Assembly (NCBI RefSeq): GCF_000426285.1 | Contig: NZ_AUFB01000005.1 | Location: forward strand, 310,001-374,000 | Direction of reading: 5' to 3' | Length of the DNA: 64,000 nt | Source: Rhizobium leucaenae USDA 9039 | GTDB lineage: Bacteria > Pseudomonadota > Alphaproteobacteria > Rhizobiales > Rhizobiaceae | Shown here: piece by piece, positions 1 to 8,430 of the stretch | Layout of the letters: each line of letters opens with the position of its first letter | How positions within the stretch are numbered: the first letter of the stretch is position 1 | The notes under the pieces: generated by a model | The model's database searches: none | The model's input: the letters and a program-made list of their open reading frames with translations, nothing else | Told to the model about the DNA's origin: nothing | Program-made: the position numbers and the translations under genes

Positions 1-213
1 GACGGTATCGACGGCACCGTTCGCCCGCGTCACCTGGCTCTGCCCCATGCCGTCGCGAATGACCTTGCCGCCGCCGAACTTCACCTCCTCGCCATAGGTG
101 GTGAAATCCTTCTCCACCTCGATGAAAAGTTCCGTATCCGCAAGCCGCACCTTGTCGCCGGTGGTCGGCCCGAACATGTTGGCATAGGCGGCGCGGGAAA
201 TCTTATGGGGCAT
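1..213 (-). CDS. ureC: Urease subunit alpha UreC, N-terminal part (cut by window edge)
   Basis: Only the first 71 codons are present; the gene continues beyond base 1. The translation begins [17 protein letters not shown] and runs into [10 protein letters not shown] and [14 protein letters not shown], the well-known start of the urease catalytic subunit, which hydrolyses urea at a di-nickel site in the cytoplasm. The nickel-binding residues lie further on and are not visible. An AAGGAG ribosome site sits about 8 bases before the ATG. It is the last urease structural gene seen in the urt-ure cluster, following ureB and an LprI-like gene on the same strand. ureE/F/G would be expected outside the window. 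Confidence 0.97.
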   Translation of the reverse strand, partial: MPHKISRAAYANMFGPTTGDKVRLADTELFIEVEKDFTTYGEEVKFGGGKVIRDGMGQSQVTRANGAVDTV

Positions 214-363
214 AAATCAAGCTCCTTGGGAGGAAAGAATAAGAGTCTTGTGGGCAATGCGTCTCAGGCGGCCAAGGGAAATGTAATGATCGACCAGCCG
301 CTTCTCCGCCGCGAACGGATGGCCATCCCATCCCGTATGGCTGAAGCCGGTGATATCTGGCGC

Positions 364-801
364 TCACTGCGCACCCTCCGGTCCATCGGCCAGTGCCTTC
401 AGCTCCTTGGTCCGCTGCCGCGTCAACGTTGCCTTGCATCCGGAAACGAGCATAGGTTCCATCGACCCGCCCCGCGCCTCAAATCCTTCCGCCTCGCATT
501 GGCCATCGCGATAATCGACCCAGGCGCGCTGCGCCTTGACCAATGCTTTTTCGGCACCCTTTAGGTCGGCATCGAGATCCGCATCGGCGGCAACCATTGC
601 CGCGCGCGTCTTTTTATATTGTTCATTCAATGCCCTATCGGCCTTGTCGTAGTCCCGCTGGGAGCAGATGTTCATGTCCATCTGCGTCTGCGCATTGTTG
701 CAATCGACCTTCGGCTGGTCCGGATCATTCTGCGCAAAGGCCGAACCGCATATCAAAACCGTCGCGACACATGCGCCGGACGCAAGCAATCTCAAAGACA
801 T
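364..801 (-). CDS. Secreted LprI-like (DUF1311) protein inside the urease operon
   Basis: 145 residues, starting at the second ATG (801), which has GGGGAG about 7 bases upstream; an in-frame ATG at 816 is possible. Residues 1-24 form a signal peptide ending in AFAQ. The mature part has the DUF1311/lysozyme-inhibitor LprI N-terminal pattern: an early Cys, a DMNICSQ motif, a D-x-x-L-N-x-x-Y segment and a Trp-Val-x-Y-R-D motif followed by another Cys. Family members are secreted; some inhibit lysozyme. It lies between ureB (21 bases away) and ureC on the same strand, so it should be co-transcribed with urease. Its job in urea metabolism is unknown. The family call is good; no role is claimed. 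Confidence 0.8.
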   Translation of the reverse strand: MSLRLLASGACVATVLICGSAFAQNDPDQPKVDCNNAQTQMDMNICSQRDYDKADRALNEQYKKTRAAMVAADADLDADLKGAEKALVKAQRAWVDYRDGQCEAEGFEARGGSMEPMLVSGCKATLTRQRTKELKALADGPEGAQ

Positions 802-822
802 GCCGTTTCTCCCCATAAGCCT

Positions 823-1128
823 TTAGAGTTTGCCCATGATCTGTTGGCGGAAGCCATAGACCTCGCGCTTGCCGGAGAGCGGGATTAGCGTCACCGAGCG
901 CGTCTGGCCCGGCTCGAAACGCACTGCCGTTCCTGCAGGAATATCAAGACGCATGCCCTTGGCCCTGTCGCGGTCAAAGGCGAGACCGCCATTCGTCTCG
1001 GCAAAATGATAGTGGCTGCCGACCTGCACCGGGCGGTCGCCGGTGTTGGAGACCTCCAGCGTTATCGTCGGCGCGCCGGCGTTCAGTTCGATGTCGCCGC
1101 TCGCGGCCAGAATTTCACCCGGAATCAT
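823..1128 (-). CDS. ureB: Urease subunit beta UreB
   Basis: 101 residues, the usual length of a separate bacterial UreB. The start [18 protein letters not shown], the [11 protein letters not shown] segment and the C-terminal G-F-R-Q are typical. UreB is the middle-sized structural subunit of the cytoplasmic (UreABC)3 complex and has no catalytic residues of its own. It lies 21 bases after ureA on the same strand, and the LprI-like gene follows. Confidence 0.97.
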   Translation of the reverse strand: MIPGEILAASGDIELNAGAPTITLEVSNTGDRPVQVGSHYHFAETNGGLAFDRDRAKGMRLDIPAGTAVRFEPGQTRSVTLIPLSGKREVYGFRQQIMGKL

Positions 1129-1149
1129 GATCTTTTCCTTTGCCGTCGT

Positions 1150-1452
1150 TCAGCGGATCGGCTCGTGCACGGTCACGAGCTTCGTCCCATCCGGAAACGT
1201 CGCCTCGACCTGCACGTCGTGAATCATCTCGGCAATCCCTTCCATCACCTGGTCGCGGCTGATGACATGGGCGCCGGCTTCCATCAGTTCGGCGACCGGG
1301 CGGCCGTCACGGGCGCCTTCGACAACGAAATCCGTGATCAGCGCGATGGCTTCCGGATGGTTGAGCTTGACGCCGCGCTCCAGCCGCCGCCGCGCCACCA
1401 TTGCCGCCATGGAAATCAACAGCTTATCTTTTTCTCTCGGAGTGAGGTTCAT
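1150..1452 (-). CDS. ureA: Urease subunit gamma UreA
   Basis: 100 residues, full length for UreA. It begins [20 protein letters not shown] and contains [22 protein letters not shown] and the [14 protein letters not shown] end, all diagnostic of the small urease subunit. It lies 31 bases downstream of ureD and 21 bases upstream of ureB, so ureDAB are almost certainly one transcript. A GGAG-type site precedes the ATG. Confidence 0.97.
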   Translation of the reverse strand: MNLTPREKDKLLISMAAMVARRRLERGVKLNHPEAIALITDFVVEGARDGRPVAELMEAGAHVISRDQVMEGIAEMIHDVQVEATFPDGTKLVTVHEPIR

Positions 1453-1483
1453 CGCCTACCTATGTAATTGCTATTTGCTCGAA

Positions 1484-2305
1484 CTACAGATTCCAGACCT
1501 TCGGCACTGGCGCTGCGTTGCGCAAGGCGGAAATGACCGGGATCAGGATTTTTCTGAGAGCAAAGCCGTCGGGTGCCGCGAGCCGCACCACCAGCTTGTC
1601 GCGCCACTGGCTAACGCCGCCCATGTGCCCCTCGATGAGCGGCCGCAGCTTGGCGAGATAGGTCTCCGCCCGCGGCCCGGCATAGAGCAGCGTCGCGAAA
1701 GCGACCTGGCCGCTCAGAACCGCATGCTCAGCCGTCAACGCTGCGACATCGCCCTCGAGCCTCAGTTCCTCGGCATGGATCAACCGCTCGGCGCAGCGGA
1801 TGCGCCAGCGGTCGCGAAACAACCCCTGCGCCATCGCTTCGCCCATGGCTTTGCGGCCGAGCAGAATTGCCTCGACGGCCAGGAATTCGGCAGTCTCGTC
1901 GAGATCGACAGCGAGCCTGCGCGACAGCGAGGCGCGGTCGAACAGAATGGTTTCCTGCGGCAGCCAATCGACGCGTGCGCCAGCACCGACCTTGATGGAC
2001 GTCACGACTTCGGCGGTGCCTGCGGATGCCTTGTAGATTTTCTCGCAGGCCTGCGTGGTCACATCGATGCGCGTGCCCGGCCCAGCGACGATGCTCCAAT
2101 CCATCCGGTCGCCGCCGGTCAGGCCGCCGGCGGTGTTGATGATAACGGCTTCCATGGAATTATCGAACGTATCGGGCAGGCGGATCTTTGCCGCACCTTC
2201 CTGGAAAAGTTCGGAAAGGCGCGTGCGCCCATCAAGCGCCTTGGCCGCCAGATGGCCGCGCCCGCGCGCCCTCTGCGGTCTCGTGCTCGCCGCTGCCATC
2301 ACCAT
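1484..2305 (-). CDS. ureD: Urease accessory protein UreD
   Basis: UreD forms the UreDFG chaperone that loads nickel into apo-urease. The motif [11 protein letters not shown], then [11 protein letters not shown], then [10 protein letters not shown], is the UreD signature. The open frame extends to 2434, but the ATG at 2305 is preferred. It has GGAG 7 bases upstream and gives 273 residues, the normal family length; the extra 43 residues upstream look non-coding. It is first of the ure genes and follows urtE after a gap of about 160 bases that may hold an internal promoter. Confidence 0.95.
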   Translation of the reverse strand: MVMAAASTRPQRARGRGHLAAKALDGRTRLSELFQEGAAKIRLPDTFDNSMEAVIINTAGGLTGGDRMDWSIVAGPGTRIDVTTQACEKIYKASAGTAEVVTSIKVGAGARVDWLPQETILFDRASLSRRLAVDLDETAEFLAVEAILLGRKAMGEAMAQGLFRDRWRIRCAERLIHAEELRLEGDVAALTAEHAVLSGQVAFATLLYAGPRAETYLAKLRPLIEGHMGGVSQWRDKLVVRLAAPDGFALRKILIPVISALRNAAPVPKVWNL

Positions 2306-2468
2306 TCCGTTTCTCCGCTCATCACACCAGGCCATCGCGGATCGTTGAAATCCACCGAAGAACAAAAACAAGCAATTCCCGTGCCTTGTGAAGTCGTCCG
2401 GAACATTGACCGGCGGCACTGATATCCGCCGCATTTTTCGCCAAATGATGAAAAGAACAGCAATGGCC

Positions 2469-3164
2469 TCACACCGTCAGATGTCGCCGAGCCTCGGGCG
2501 TATCCAGCGTCTCCGCCAGACCCTCATGGACGATTTCCCCACGATCCATGATATAGACGTAATCGGCAAGTTCGCGGCAGAAATCGAGATATTGTTCGAC
2601 CAGCAGGATTGCCATGCCGGTGGAATCCCGGAGATAGCGGATCGCCCGCCCGATATCCTTGATGATCGACGGCTGGATACCCTCCGTAGGCTCATCCAGC
2701 ACCAATATTTTCGGCCGCGTCACCATTGCCCGGCCGATCGCCAATTGCTGCTGCTGGCCGCCGGAAAGATCGCCGCCGCGGCGCGACAGCATGGATTTCA
2801 GCACCGGAAACAGATCGTAGATGTCCTCGGGAATGGTGCGGTCGCGGCGCGACACGGGAGCGAACCCCGTCTCCAGGTTCTCCTTGACCGTCAGCAGCGG
2901 AAAGATCTCGCGCCCTTGCGGCACATACCCGATCCCCTGCTTGGCGCGTGCAAAGGGCGCCAGGCCGTTCAGTGTCACCCCGTCGAAGGTAACCGAACCT
3001 GCTGACAGCGCATGCTGGCCGGTGACGGCGCGCAGCAGCGAACTTTTGCCGACGCCGTTGCGACCGAGCACGCAGGTGATCTTACCCATCTCCGCCTTGA
3101 TGGAGATGCCGCGCAGAGCCTGAGCGGCGCCATAGTGCAGATTTGCGTTTTCGACTGTCAGCAT
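2469..3164 (-). CDS. urtE: Urea ABC transporter ATP-binding protein UrtE
   Basis: 231 residues, a LivF-type ATPase. Walker A is GRNGVGKSS, the Q-loop region is [13 protein letters not shown], the signature is [14 protein letters not shown], and Walker B is [14 protein letters not shown]. The T-E-G-I-Q-P-S sequence after Walker B is typical of UrtE, as opposed to LivF. It energises urea import with UrtD at the inner membrane. It is the last urt gene, separated from urtD by a RIME-like repeat (3190-3277). Confidence 0.95.
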   Translation of the reverse strand: MLTVENANLHYGAAQALRGISIKAEMGKITCVLGRNGVGKSSLLRAVTGQHALSAGSVTFDGVTLNGLAPFARAKQGIGYVPQGREIFPLLTVKENLETGFAPVSRRDRTIPEDIYDLFPVLKSMLSRRGGDLSGGQQQQLAIGRAMVTRPKILVLDEPTEGIQPSIIKDIGRAIRYLRDSTGMAILLVEQYLDFCRELADYVYIMDRGEIVHEGLAETLDTPEARRHLTV

Positions 3165-3189
3165 CTCAATTCTCTTCCTTTTCCCAAAA

Positions 3190-3277
3190 CCCCCTCACCC
3201 TAACCCTCTCCCTGAGGGGAGAGGGGACGATCCCCTTCTCCCCTCGGGGGGAAGGTGGCCGATAGGCCGATGAGGGG
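3190..3277. repeat. RIME-like intergenic mosaic element
   Basis: The element is bounded by inverted termini CCCCTCA (3191-3197) and TGAGGGG (3271-3277). It contains two internal hairpins: one built on CTCTCCC/GGGGAGAG and one on CCTTC-CCCC/GGGG-GAAGG, with a GGTGGCCGATAGGCC segment. This is the layout of the Rhizobium-specific intergenic mosaic element (RIME). It fills the gap between urtD and urtE inside an operon, so the transcript would carry the hairpins. The family match is from memory of the consensus. Confidence 0.75.
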
Positions 3278-3302
3278 CTCTCTCCCCACGGCAATCCCTC
3301 AC

Positions 3303-4058
3303 CTACCGCCCCAAATAATTCTCGATCACCTTCGGATCATTGCTGACGAAGTCGATCGAGCCTTCGGCCAATACCGAGCCTTCCGCAAGGCACGTCACCT
3401 TGACGCCAAGATCGCGGATGAAGCCCATGTCATGCTCGACCACCACCACGGACCGCGTCTTGGCGATTTCCTTCAGCAGCACCGCCGTCTCTGCCGTCTC
3501 CGCATCCGTCATGCCCGCTACCGGTTCATCGACCAAAAGCAGCTTTGGCTCCTGGGCGAGCAGCATGCCGATCTCCAGCCATTGCTTCTGCCCATGCGAA
3601 AGATTGGCCGCCAGCTCGTCGCGGCGGTGAGAGAGGCGCACGGTTTCCAGGATCTCATGAATGCGATCGCGATCTTCCGGCGTCAGGCGGTAGAAGAGCG
3701 TCGAGAAAACGCCGCGCTTGCGGTTGAGCGCCAATTCGAGATTGTCCCAGACCGTATGGCTTTCGAAAACCGTCGGTTTCTGGAATTTGCGGCCGATGCC
3801 GAGCTGGGCGATATCGGCTTCGTCCTTCTTGGTGAGATCGATCTGGCCATTGAAGAACACCTCGCCCTGGTCGGGCCGCGTCTTACCGGTGATGATATCC
3901 ATCATCGTCGTCTTGCCGGCGCCATTCGGACCGATGATGGCGCGAAGTTCTCCGGGTTCGATGACGATCGACAGCGAATTCAGCGCCTTGAAGCCATCGA
4001 AGGAGACGGAGACGTTGTTGAGATAAAGCATGCTGTTGGGCTTGATGTCCGGGATCAT
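3303..4058 (-). CDS. urtD: Urea ABC transporter ATP-binding protein UrtD
   Basis: 251 residues, a LivG-type ATPase. Walker A is GPNGAGKTT, the signature region is NLSHGQKQWLEIGM, and Walker B is LLLVDEPVAGMTDAE. SHGQKQWLEIG and the VAGMTD motif are typical of UrtD. The frame is open to 4151, but the ATG at 4058 is chosen. It lies 4 bases after the urtC stop and behind a GGCGGAG ribosome site, and it gives the usual family length. It works with UrtE at the cytoplasmic face of the UrtBC permease. Confidence 0.95.
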   Translation of the reverse strand: MIPDIKPNSMLYLNNVSVSFDGFKALNSLSIVIEPGELRAIIGPNGAGKTTMMDIITGKTRPDQGEVFFNGQIDLTKKDEADIAQLGIGRKFQKPTVFESHTVWDNLELALNRKRGVFSTLFYRLTPEDRDRIHEILETVRLSHRRDELAANLSHGQKQWLEIGMLLAQEPKLLLVDEPVAGMTDAETAETAVLLKEIAKTRSVVVVEHDMGFIRDLGVKVTCLAEGSVLAEGSIDFVSNDPKVIENYLGR

Positions 4059-4062
4059 GGCT

Positions 4063-5232
4063 TCACTCCGCCGCCTGGATGGTCGTCTTGCCGGCTTCGG
4101 TTTCGTCTTCCTCGGCATCAGGCTTCGCGCTGACCGGTTGGCGATCGCCACCGATATATTGCGCTATCGTGCCGACGATGCCCTTGGGCAGGAGCAACGT
4201 CACCGCAACGAAGAGGCCGCCGAGCGCGAAGAGCCAGAAATCGGGGAACAGGCCGGTGAAGATTGTCTTGCCGCCATTGACGAGAATGGCGCCGATGATC
4301 GGGCCGATCAGCGTCGCCCGGCCACCGACTGCCGTCCAGATGACCACTTCAATGGAATTCGCGGGCGCGAATTCGCCGGGATTGATGATGCCGATCTGCG
4401 GCACATAGAGGGCACCGGCAATGCCGGCCATCATCGCCGACACGACGAAGACGAAGAGCTTCATGTGTTCGACCCGGTAACCCAAGAAGCGCGTCCGGCT
4501 CTCCGCATCGCGCACGCCGACCAGCACTTTGCCGAATTTCGAGCGCACGATGGCCGAGGACAGCATCAGCGCCAGCGCCAGAAACAGCGCGGTGATGGCG
4601 AAGAGTACGGCGCGCGTGCCGTCGGCCTGGATATTGAAGCCGAGAATATCCTTGAAGTCGGTCAGACCGTTATTGCCGCCGAAACCCATGTCATTGCGGA
4701 AGAAGGCGAGCAGCAGTGCATAGGTCATCGCCTGCGTGATGATCGAAAGATAGACGCCGTTGACACGTGAGCGAAAAGCGAACCAGCCGAACACGAAGGC
4801 AAGTAGACCGGGAGCCACCAGCACCATGATCATGGCGAACCAGAAATGATCGAAGCCGTACCAGAACCACGGCAACTCCTTCCAGTTCAGGAAGACCATG
4901 AAGTCCGGCAGGATGGGATTGCCATAGGTGCCGCGCGAGCCGATCTGCCGCATCAGATACATGCCCATCGCATAGCCGCCGAGCGCAAAGAACGCGCCAT
5001 GGCCGAGCGAGAGAATGCCGCAATAGCCCCAGACGAGATCGAGTGCCAAGGCAAGCAAAGCATAGGTCAGATACTTACCAAACAATGACATCAGATAGGT
5101 CGGCACATGCAGCGGGCTGGTGTCCGGCAGGGCCAGATTGGCGAGCGGCACGAACACTGCGACAACAAGCAGGATCGCGATGGCGATGCCGATGCGGCGG
5201 TCGAGCGAACGGAGGAGAAAGGCCGTGATCAT
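4063..5232 (-). CDS. urtC: Urea ABC transporter permease UrtC
   Basis: 389 residues, a LivM-family inner-membrane protein with about ten hydrophobic segments. The EAA-like loop is SRTRFLGYRVEHMKLFVFVVSA. WGYCGILSLGHGAFFALGGY and the FGGNNGLTDFKDILGF segment are typical of UrtC. The tail is hydrophilic and acidic (DAEEDETEAGK). Its ATG overlaps the urtB stop by 4 bases (ATGA), indicating translational coupling. Confidence 0.95.
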   Translation of the reverse strand: MITAFLLRSLDRRIGIAIAILLVVAVFVPLANLALPDTSPLHVPTYLMSLFGKYLTYALLALALDLVWGYCGILSLGHGAFFALGGYAMGMYLMRQIGSRGTYGNPILPDFMVFLNWKELPWFWYGFDHFWFAMIMVLVAPGLLAFVFGWFAFRSRVNGVYLSIITQAMTYALLLAFFRNDMGFGGNNGLTDFKDILGFNIQADGTRAVLFAITALFLALALMLSSAIVRSKFGKVLVGVRDAESRTRFLGYRVEHMKLFVFVVSAMMAGIAGALYVPQIGIINPGEFAPANSIEVVIWTAVGGRATLIGPIIGAILVNGGKTIFTGLFPDFWLFALGGLFVAVTLLLPKGIVGTIAQYIGGDRQPVSAKPDAEEDETEAGKTTIQAAE

Positions 5233-6854
5233 GCTTCCACCGCCCTTCCCTTGAGGGCGAAGAGCCCGCGCGGACGTTTCTGAATAAAGAGGATAATGAG
5301 GACGAGAACCAGGATTTTGCCGAGCACCGCCCCCGCATAGGGCTCAAGGAACTTGTTGAGGATGCCGAGCGAGAAGGCACCGACCAGCGTTCCCCAGAGA
5401 TTGCCGACGCCGCCGAAGACGACAACCATGAAACTGTCGATGATGTAGCTTTGGCCAAGGTTTGGCGAGACGTTGTCGATCTGCGAGAGCGCAACGCCTG
5501 CCATCCCCGCAATGCCCGACCCCAGGGCAAAGGTGAAAGCGTCCACCCAGGGCGTACGGATGCCCATGGACGACGCCATGCGCCTATTCTGCGTCACCGC
5601 CCGCATTTGCAGCCCGAAAGCCGAACGCTTCAGCAGCAACAGCAGGGCGACGAAGACGCCGAGCGCGAAAACGATGATCCAGAGGCGGTTCCAGGTGATG
5701 GAGAGATAGCCGAGATCGAAAGAACCGGACATCCAGGAAGGATTGCCGACCTCCTGATTGGTCGGCCCGAAGATCGAGCGCACGGCTTGCTGCAGGATCA
5801 GCGAAATGCCCCAGGTGGCGAGCAGCGTCTCCAGCGGCCGGCCATAGAGGAAACGGATGACGCCGCGCTCGATGACGAGGCCGACGGCACCGGTGACCAG
5901 AAACGCCACCGGCAAGGCGATCGCCAGCGACCAGTCGAAGAGTTCCGGATAGGAGCTGCGGATGACGCTCTGAACCATGAAGGTGGAATAGGCGCCGAGC
6001 ATCACCATCTCGCCATGTGCCATGTTGATGATGCCCATGACGCCGAAAGTGATGGCAAGCCCGATAGCGGCAAGCAGCAGCACCGAGCCGAGCGAAAGGC
6101 CGTACCAGACGTTCTGCACCGCATCCCAGATCGCCAATTGGCTCTGGATGCCGGCGATGGCAGCCGCGACATCGGGCTTCAGGCTGTCGTCGACGGTAAC
6201 CGAGGAGAGAATGCCGATGGCGTCACGTCCGCCTTCGTTCTTGATCGTCTCGATCGCCGCCTTCTTCTGCTCCGGCGAGCGATCGGAGCCGAGCACGGCC
6301 ACCGCGCGCGCCCTCTCGAGCACGCCGCGAATTTCGCCGTCCTTTTCGTTCTTTAACGCCGCCTCCAATGCCTCCAGCGAATCCGCGCTTGGCGATTTCA
6401 ATACGGATTGCGCCGCCTCCAATCGAACGCCACGATCCGGGCTCATCAGCGTCAGGCCGCCGAGCGCCGCGCGGACCGAGCGACGAAGATTGTTGTTGAT
6501 CTTGATCTTGCTAAGATTGCCCTTGGCTTCCTGGCCCACCGCCTGCCCGGTCAACGGGTCGACCAGGGCCATGACGTCACCGGACGATTTGGCAATGAAG
6601 ACCTGATTGTCGGATTTGCGAACATAAAGATCGCCATCCGAAAAGGCCTGCAGCGCCGGCACCACCTTAGGATCACCGGTCTTGGCGAGGTTCTTCACGA
6701 TCTCGTCGGCCTGCTGGAAGTTCGCCGGCCCCAGCGCGTTGATAAGACTATGCGCGTCCTCCTGGGCACGCAGCGTCGTCGCCGTCAGCGCTAGCATCAG
6801 GCAAAAGCCGGCGGCAAGCGCCACAGCCATGTGGTAAACGAATTTGTCGAACAT
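5229..6854 (-). CDS. urtB: Urea ABC transporter permease UrtB with long N-terminal periplasmic domain
   Basis: 541 residues, about 240 longer than plain LivH permeases. Residues 1-30 look like a signal peptide or anchor (ends TTLRAQEDA). About 35-235 is a soluble, helix-rich, HEAT-like segment (NLAKTGDPKVVPALQAF, RSVRAALGGL, ALEAALKNEKDGEIR). About 245-541 is the LivH-type permease (GLAITFGVMGIINMAHGEMVMLGAY). Proteobacterial UrtB proteins carry this extension; its task is not established. A GAGGGGA site precedes the start. A strong hairpin separates it from urtA. Confidence 0.94.
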   Translation of the reverse strand: MFDKFVYHMAVALAAGFCLMLALTATTLRAQEDAHSLINALGPANFQQADEIVKNLAKTGDPKVVPALQAFSDGDLYVRKSDNQVFIAKSSGDVMALVDPLTGQAVGQEAKGNLSKIKINNNLRRSVRAALGGLTLMSPDRGVRLEAAQSVLKSPSADSLEALEAALKNEKDGEIRGVLERARAVAVLGSDRSPEQKKAAIETIKNEGGRDAIGILSSVTVDDSLKPDVAAAIAGIQSQLAIWDAVQNVWYGLSLGSVLLLAAIGLAITFGVMGIINMAHGEMVMLGAYSTFMVQSVIRSSYPELFDWSLAIALPVAFLVTGAVGLVIERGVIRFLYGRPLETLLATWGISLILQQAVRSIFGPTNQEVGNPSWMSGSFDLGYLSITWNRLWIIVFALGVFVALLLLLKRSAFGLQMRAVTQNRRMASSMGIRTPWVDAFTFALGSGIAGMAGVALSQIDNVSPNLGQSYIIDSFMVVVFGGVGNLWGTLVGAFSLGILNKFLEPYAGAVLGKILVLVLIILFIQKRPRGLFALKGRAVEA

Positions 6855-6874
6855 CGCGCTTGTCCCCTCATGCT

Positions 6875-6902
6875 GCCGCGGGCAGAGAAGCCTGCCCGCG
6901 GC
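6875..6902 (-). terminator. Strong hairpin between urtA and urtB
   Basis: GCCGCGGGCAG (6875-6885) pairs perfectly with CTGCCCGCGGC (6892-6902) around a 6-base loop, in the 69-base urtA-urtB gap. There is no long T-run, so it is more likely a partial terminator or 3' stabiliser. Such a structure would raise the yield of the binding protein over the permease, as is common behind binding-protein genes. Confidence 0.6.
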
Positions 6903-6923
6903 GATCGCACACTAAAGCTGAAC

Positions 6924-8213
6924 TCAGGAACCCTTGCCGCCGCACTTGCCGGTGGAGACGTTGAAGTTGCCGCAGTTAAGCGGCATGCGCCAATCCGAGA
7001 TCAGATCCTTGCTATCAGGCAGGTAGTCCGACCATTCCTTGCCGACCACTGCAGGGGTTTGCGAAACAACGTCGAACTGGCCGTTTTCCTGCACCTCGCC
7101 GATCAGCACCGGCTTGGTGATGTAGTGGTTCGGCATCATCGTGGCGTAGCCGCCGGTAAGGTTCGGCACCGAAACGCCGACGAGCGCGTCGATCACCTTG
7201 TCCGGATCGGTCGTACCGGCTTTTTCGACAGCTTTCACCCACATGTTGAAGCCGATATAGGCAGCTTCCATCGGGTCGTTGGTAACCCGCTTGTCGTTCT
7301 TGGTATAGGCGTGCCATTCCTTGATGAATTCGGCATTGGCAGGCGTGTCGACGGACTGGAAGTAGTTCCAGGCAGCGAGATGGCCGACCAGCGGCTTGGT
7401 GTCGACACCGGCAAGCTCTTCTTCGCCGACGGAAAAGGCGACGACCGGAATGTCTTCCGCCTTGACGCCCTGGTTGCCGAGCTCCTTATAGAAGGGAACA
7501 TTGGCGTCGCCATTGATGGTGGAGACGACGGCGGTCTTCTTGCCGGCCGAGCCGAAGGCCTTGATCTTCGAGACTTCCGTCTGCCAGTCGGAGAAGCCGA
7601 ACGGCGTATAGTTGATAATGATGTCTTCGTCCTTGACGCCCTTGGACTTCAGGTAGGCCTCGAGGATCTTGTTGGTCGTGCGCGGATAGACATAGTCGGT
7701 GCCTTCGAGCACCCAGCGCTGCACGCCTTCATTCTGCATCAGGTAATCGACCGCGGGGATCGCCTGCTGGTTCGGGGCAGCGCCGGTATAGAACACGTTA
7801 CGCTCGGACTCTTCACCCTCGAACTGCACGGGGTAGAACAGGATCGAGTCCAATTCCTTGAACACCGGCAGGACCGACTTGCGCGATACCGAGGTCCAGC
7901 AACCGAACACGGCGGAAACCTTGTCCTTCTGGATCAGTTCGCGGGCCTTTTCGGCAAAGAGCGGCCAGTCGGAAGCCGGATCGACGACGACGGGCTCCAG
8001 CTTCTTGCCGAGAACGCCACCCTTCTTGTTCTGCTCGTCGATGAGCATCAGCATGGCATCCTTCAGCGTCGTTTCCGAAATCGCCATGGTGCCCGAAAGT
8101 GAGTGGAGAACGCCGACCTTGATAGTGTCATCGGCAGCAAAAGCTCCATGGAATGCGGTCGTCGACATGATGGCGCCCAGAAGCGCGCCGGAGACGAGAG
8201 TCTTCAGTTTCAT
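6924..8213 (-). CDS. urtA: Urea-binding periplasmic protein UrtA
   Basis: 429 residues from the ATG at 8213, which follows AGGGGA; a longer frame to 8243 has no support. Residues 1-26 are a signal peptide (ends GAFAADD). The mature protein begins TIKVGVLHSLSGTMAISET and contains FGCWTSVSRKSVLPVFKE and LFYPVQFEGEESERNVFYTGAAPNQQ, the UrtA/AmiC-type urea or short-amide binding fold. It delivers urea to UrtBC. It is the first gene of the urt-ure cluster, divergent from the NCS1-type sensor kinase. Confidence 0.96.
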   Translation of the reverse strand: MKLKTLVSGALLGAIMSTTAFHGAFAADDTIKVGVLHSLSGTMAISETTLKDAMLMLIDEQNKKGGVLGKKLEPVVVDPASDWPLFAEKARELIQKDKVSAVFGCWTSVSRKSVLPVFKELDSILFYPVQFEGEESERNVFYTGAAPNQQAIPAVDYLMQNEGVQRWVLEGTDYVYPRTTNKILEAYLKSKGVKDEDIIINYTPFGFSDWQTEVSKIKAFGSAGKKTAVVSTINGDANVPFYKELGNQGVKAEDIPVVAFSVGEEELAGVDTKPLVGHLAAWNYFQSVDTPANAEFIKEWHAYTKNDKRVTNDPMEAAYIGFNMWVKAVEKAGTTDPDKVIDALVGVSVPNLTGGYATMMPNHYITKPVLIGEVQENGQFDVVSQTPAVVGKEWSDYLPDSKDLISDWRMPLNCGNFNVSTGKCGGKGS

Positions 8214-8353
8214 GTGTAGTTCCCCTCTTTGTGTCTGCTGCAACGGCCCGTAAACAAAGATTAACCGTTGCCTGGCCGCGACTATCCGGCAGCACCTGGG
8301 GATTCCACATACGTAATATGACGTAGGAAACGGGGCGAAATGTGCAGCATATT

Positions 8354-8379
8354 AGCGGCCCATGCACTTAAGGGCCGCT
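8354..8379. promoter_or_regulatory. Inverted repeat in the urtA/kinase divergent promoter gap
   Basis: AGCGGCCC (8354-8361) and GGGCCGCT (8372-8379) form a perfect 8-bp inverted repeat with a 10-base spacer in the 217-base gap between urtA (minus) and the hybrid kinase (plus). It could be an operator for the nearby LuxR-type regulator or an RNA hairpin in the kinase leader. I found no convincing sigma-54 -24/-12 site in this gap. Confidence 0.4.
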
Positions 8380-8430
8380 GCATTCCGTGTTACGACGTCG
8401 ATTAGATTTGAAGACTGCTGAAGGGTGGGC

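Noticed and set aside
214-363. Possible small gene between the LprI-like gene and ureC
   Set aside because: Only an open frame overlapping both neighbours in a different frame was found. It has no ribosome site and no recognisable features.
1262-2422. Long open frame on the plus strand opposite ureD
   Set aside because: It lies antisense to clear UreD/UreA sequence. Its translation has no recognisable domain, and its existence follows from the GC-rich codon pattern.
8214-8424. Sigma-54/NtrC-type promoter for urtA
   Set aside because: I looked for a TGGCAC-N5-TTGCA pattern on the minus strand and found none. Nitrogen control remains plausible but is not shown here.
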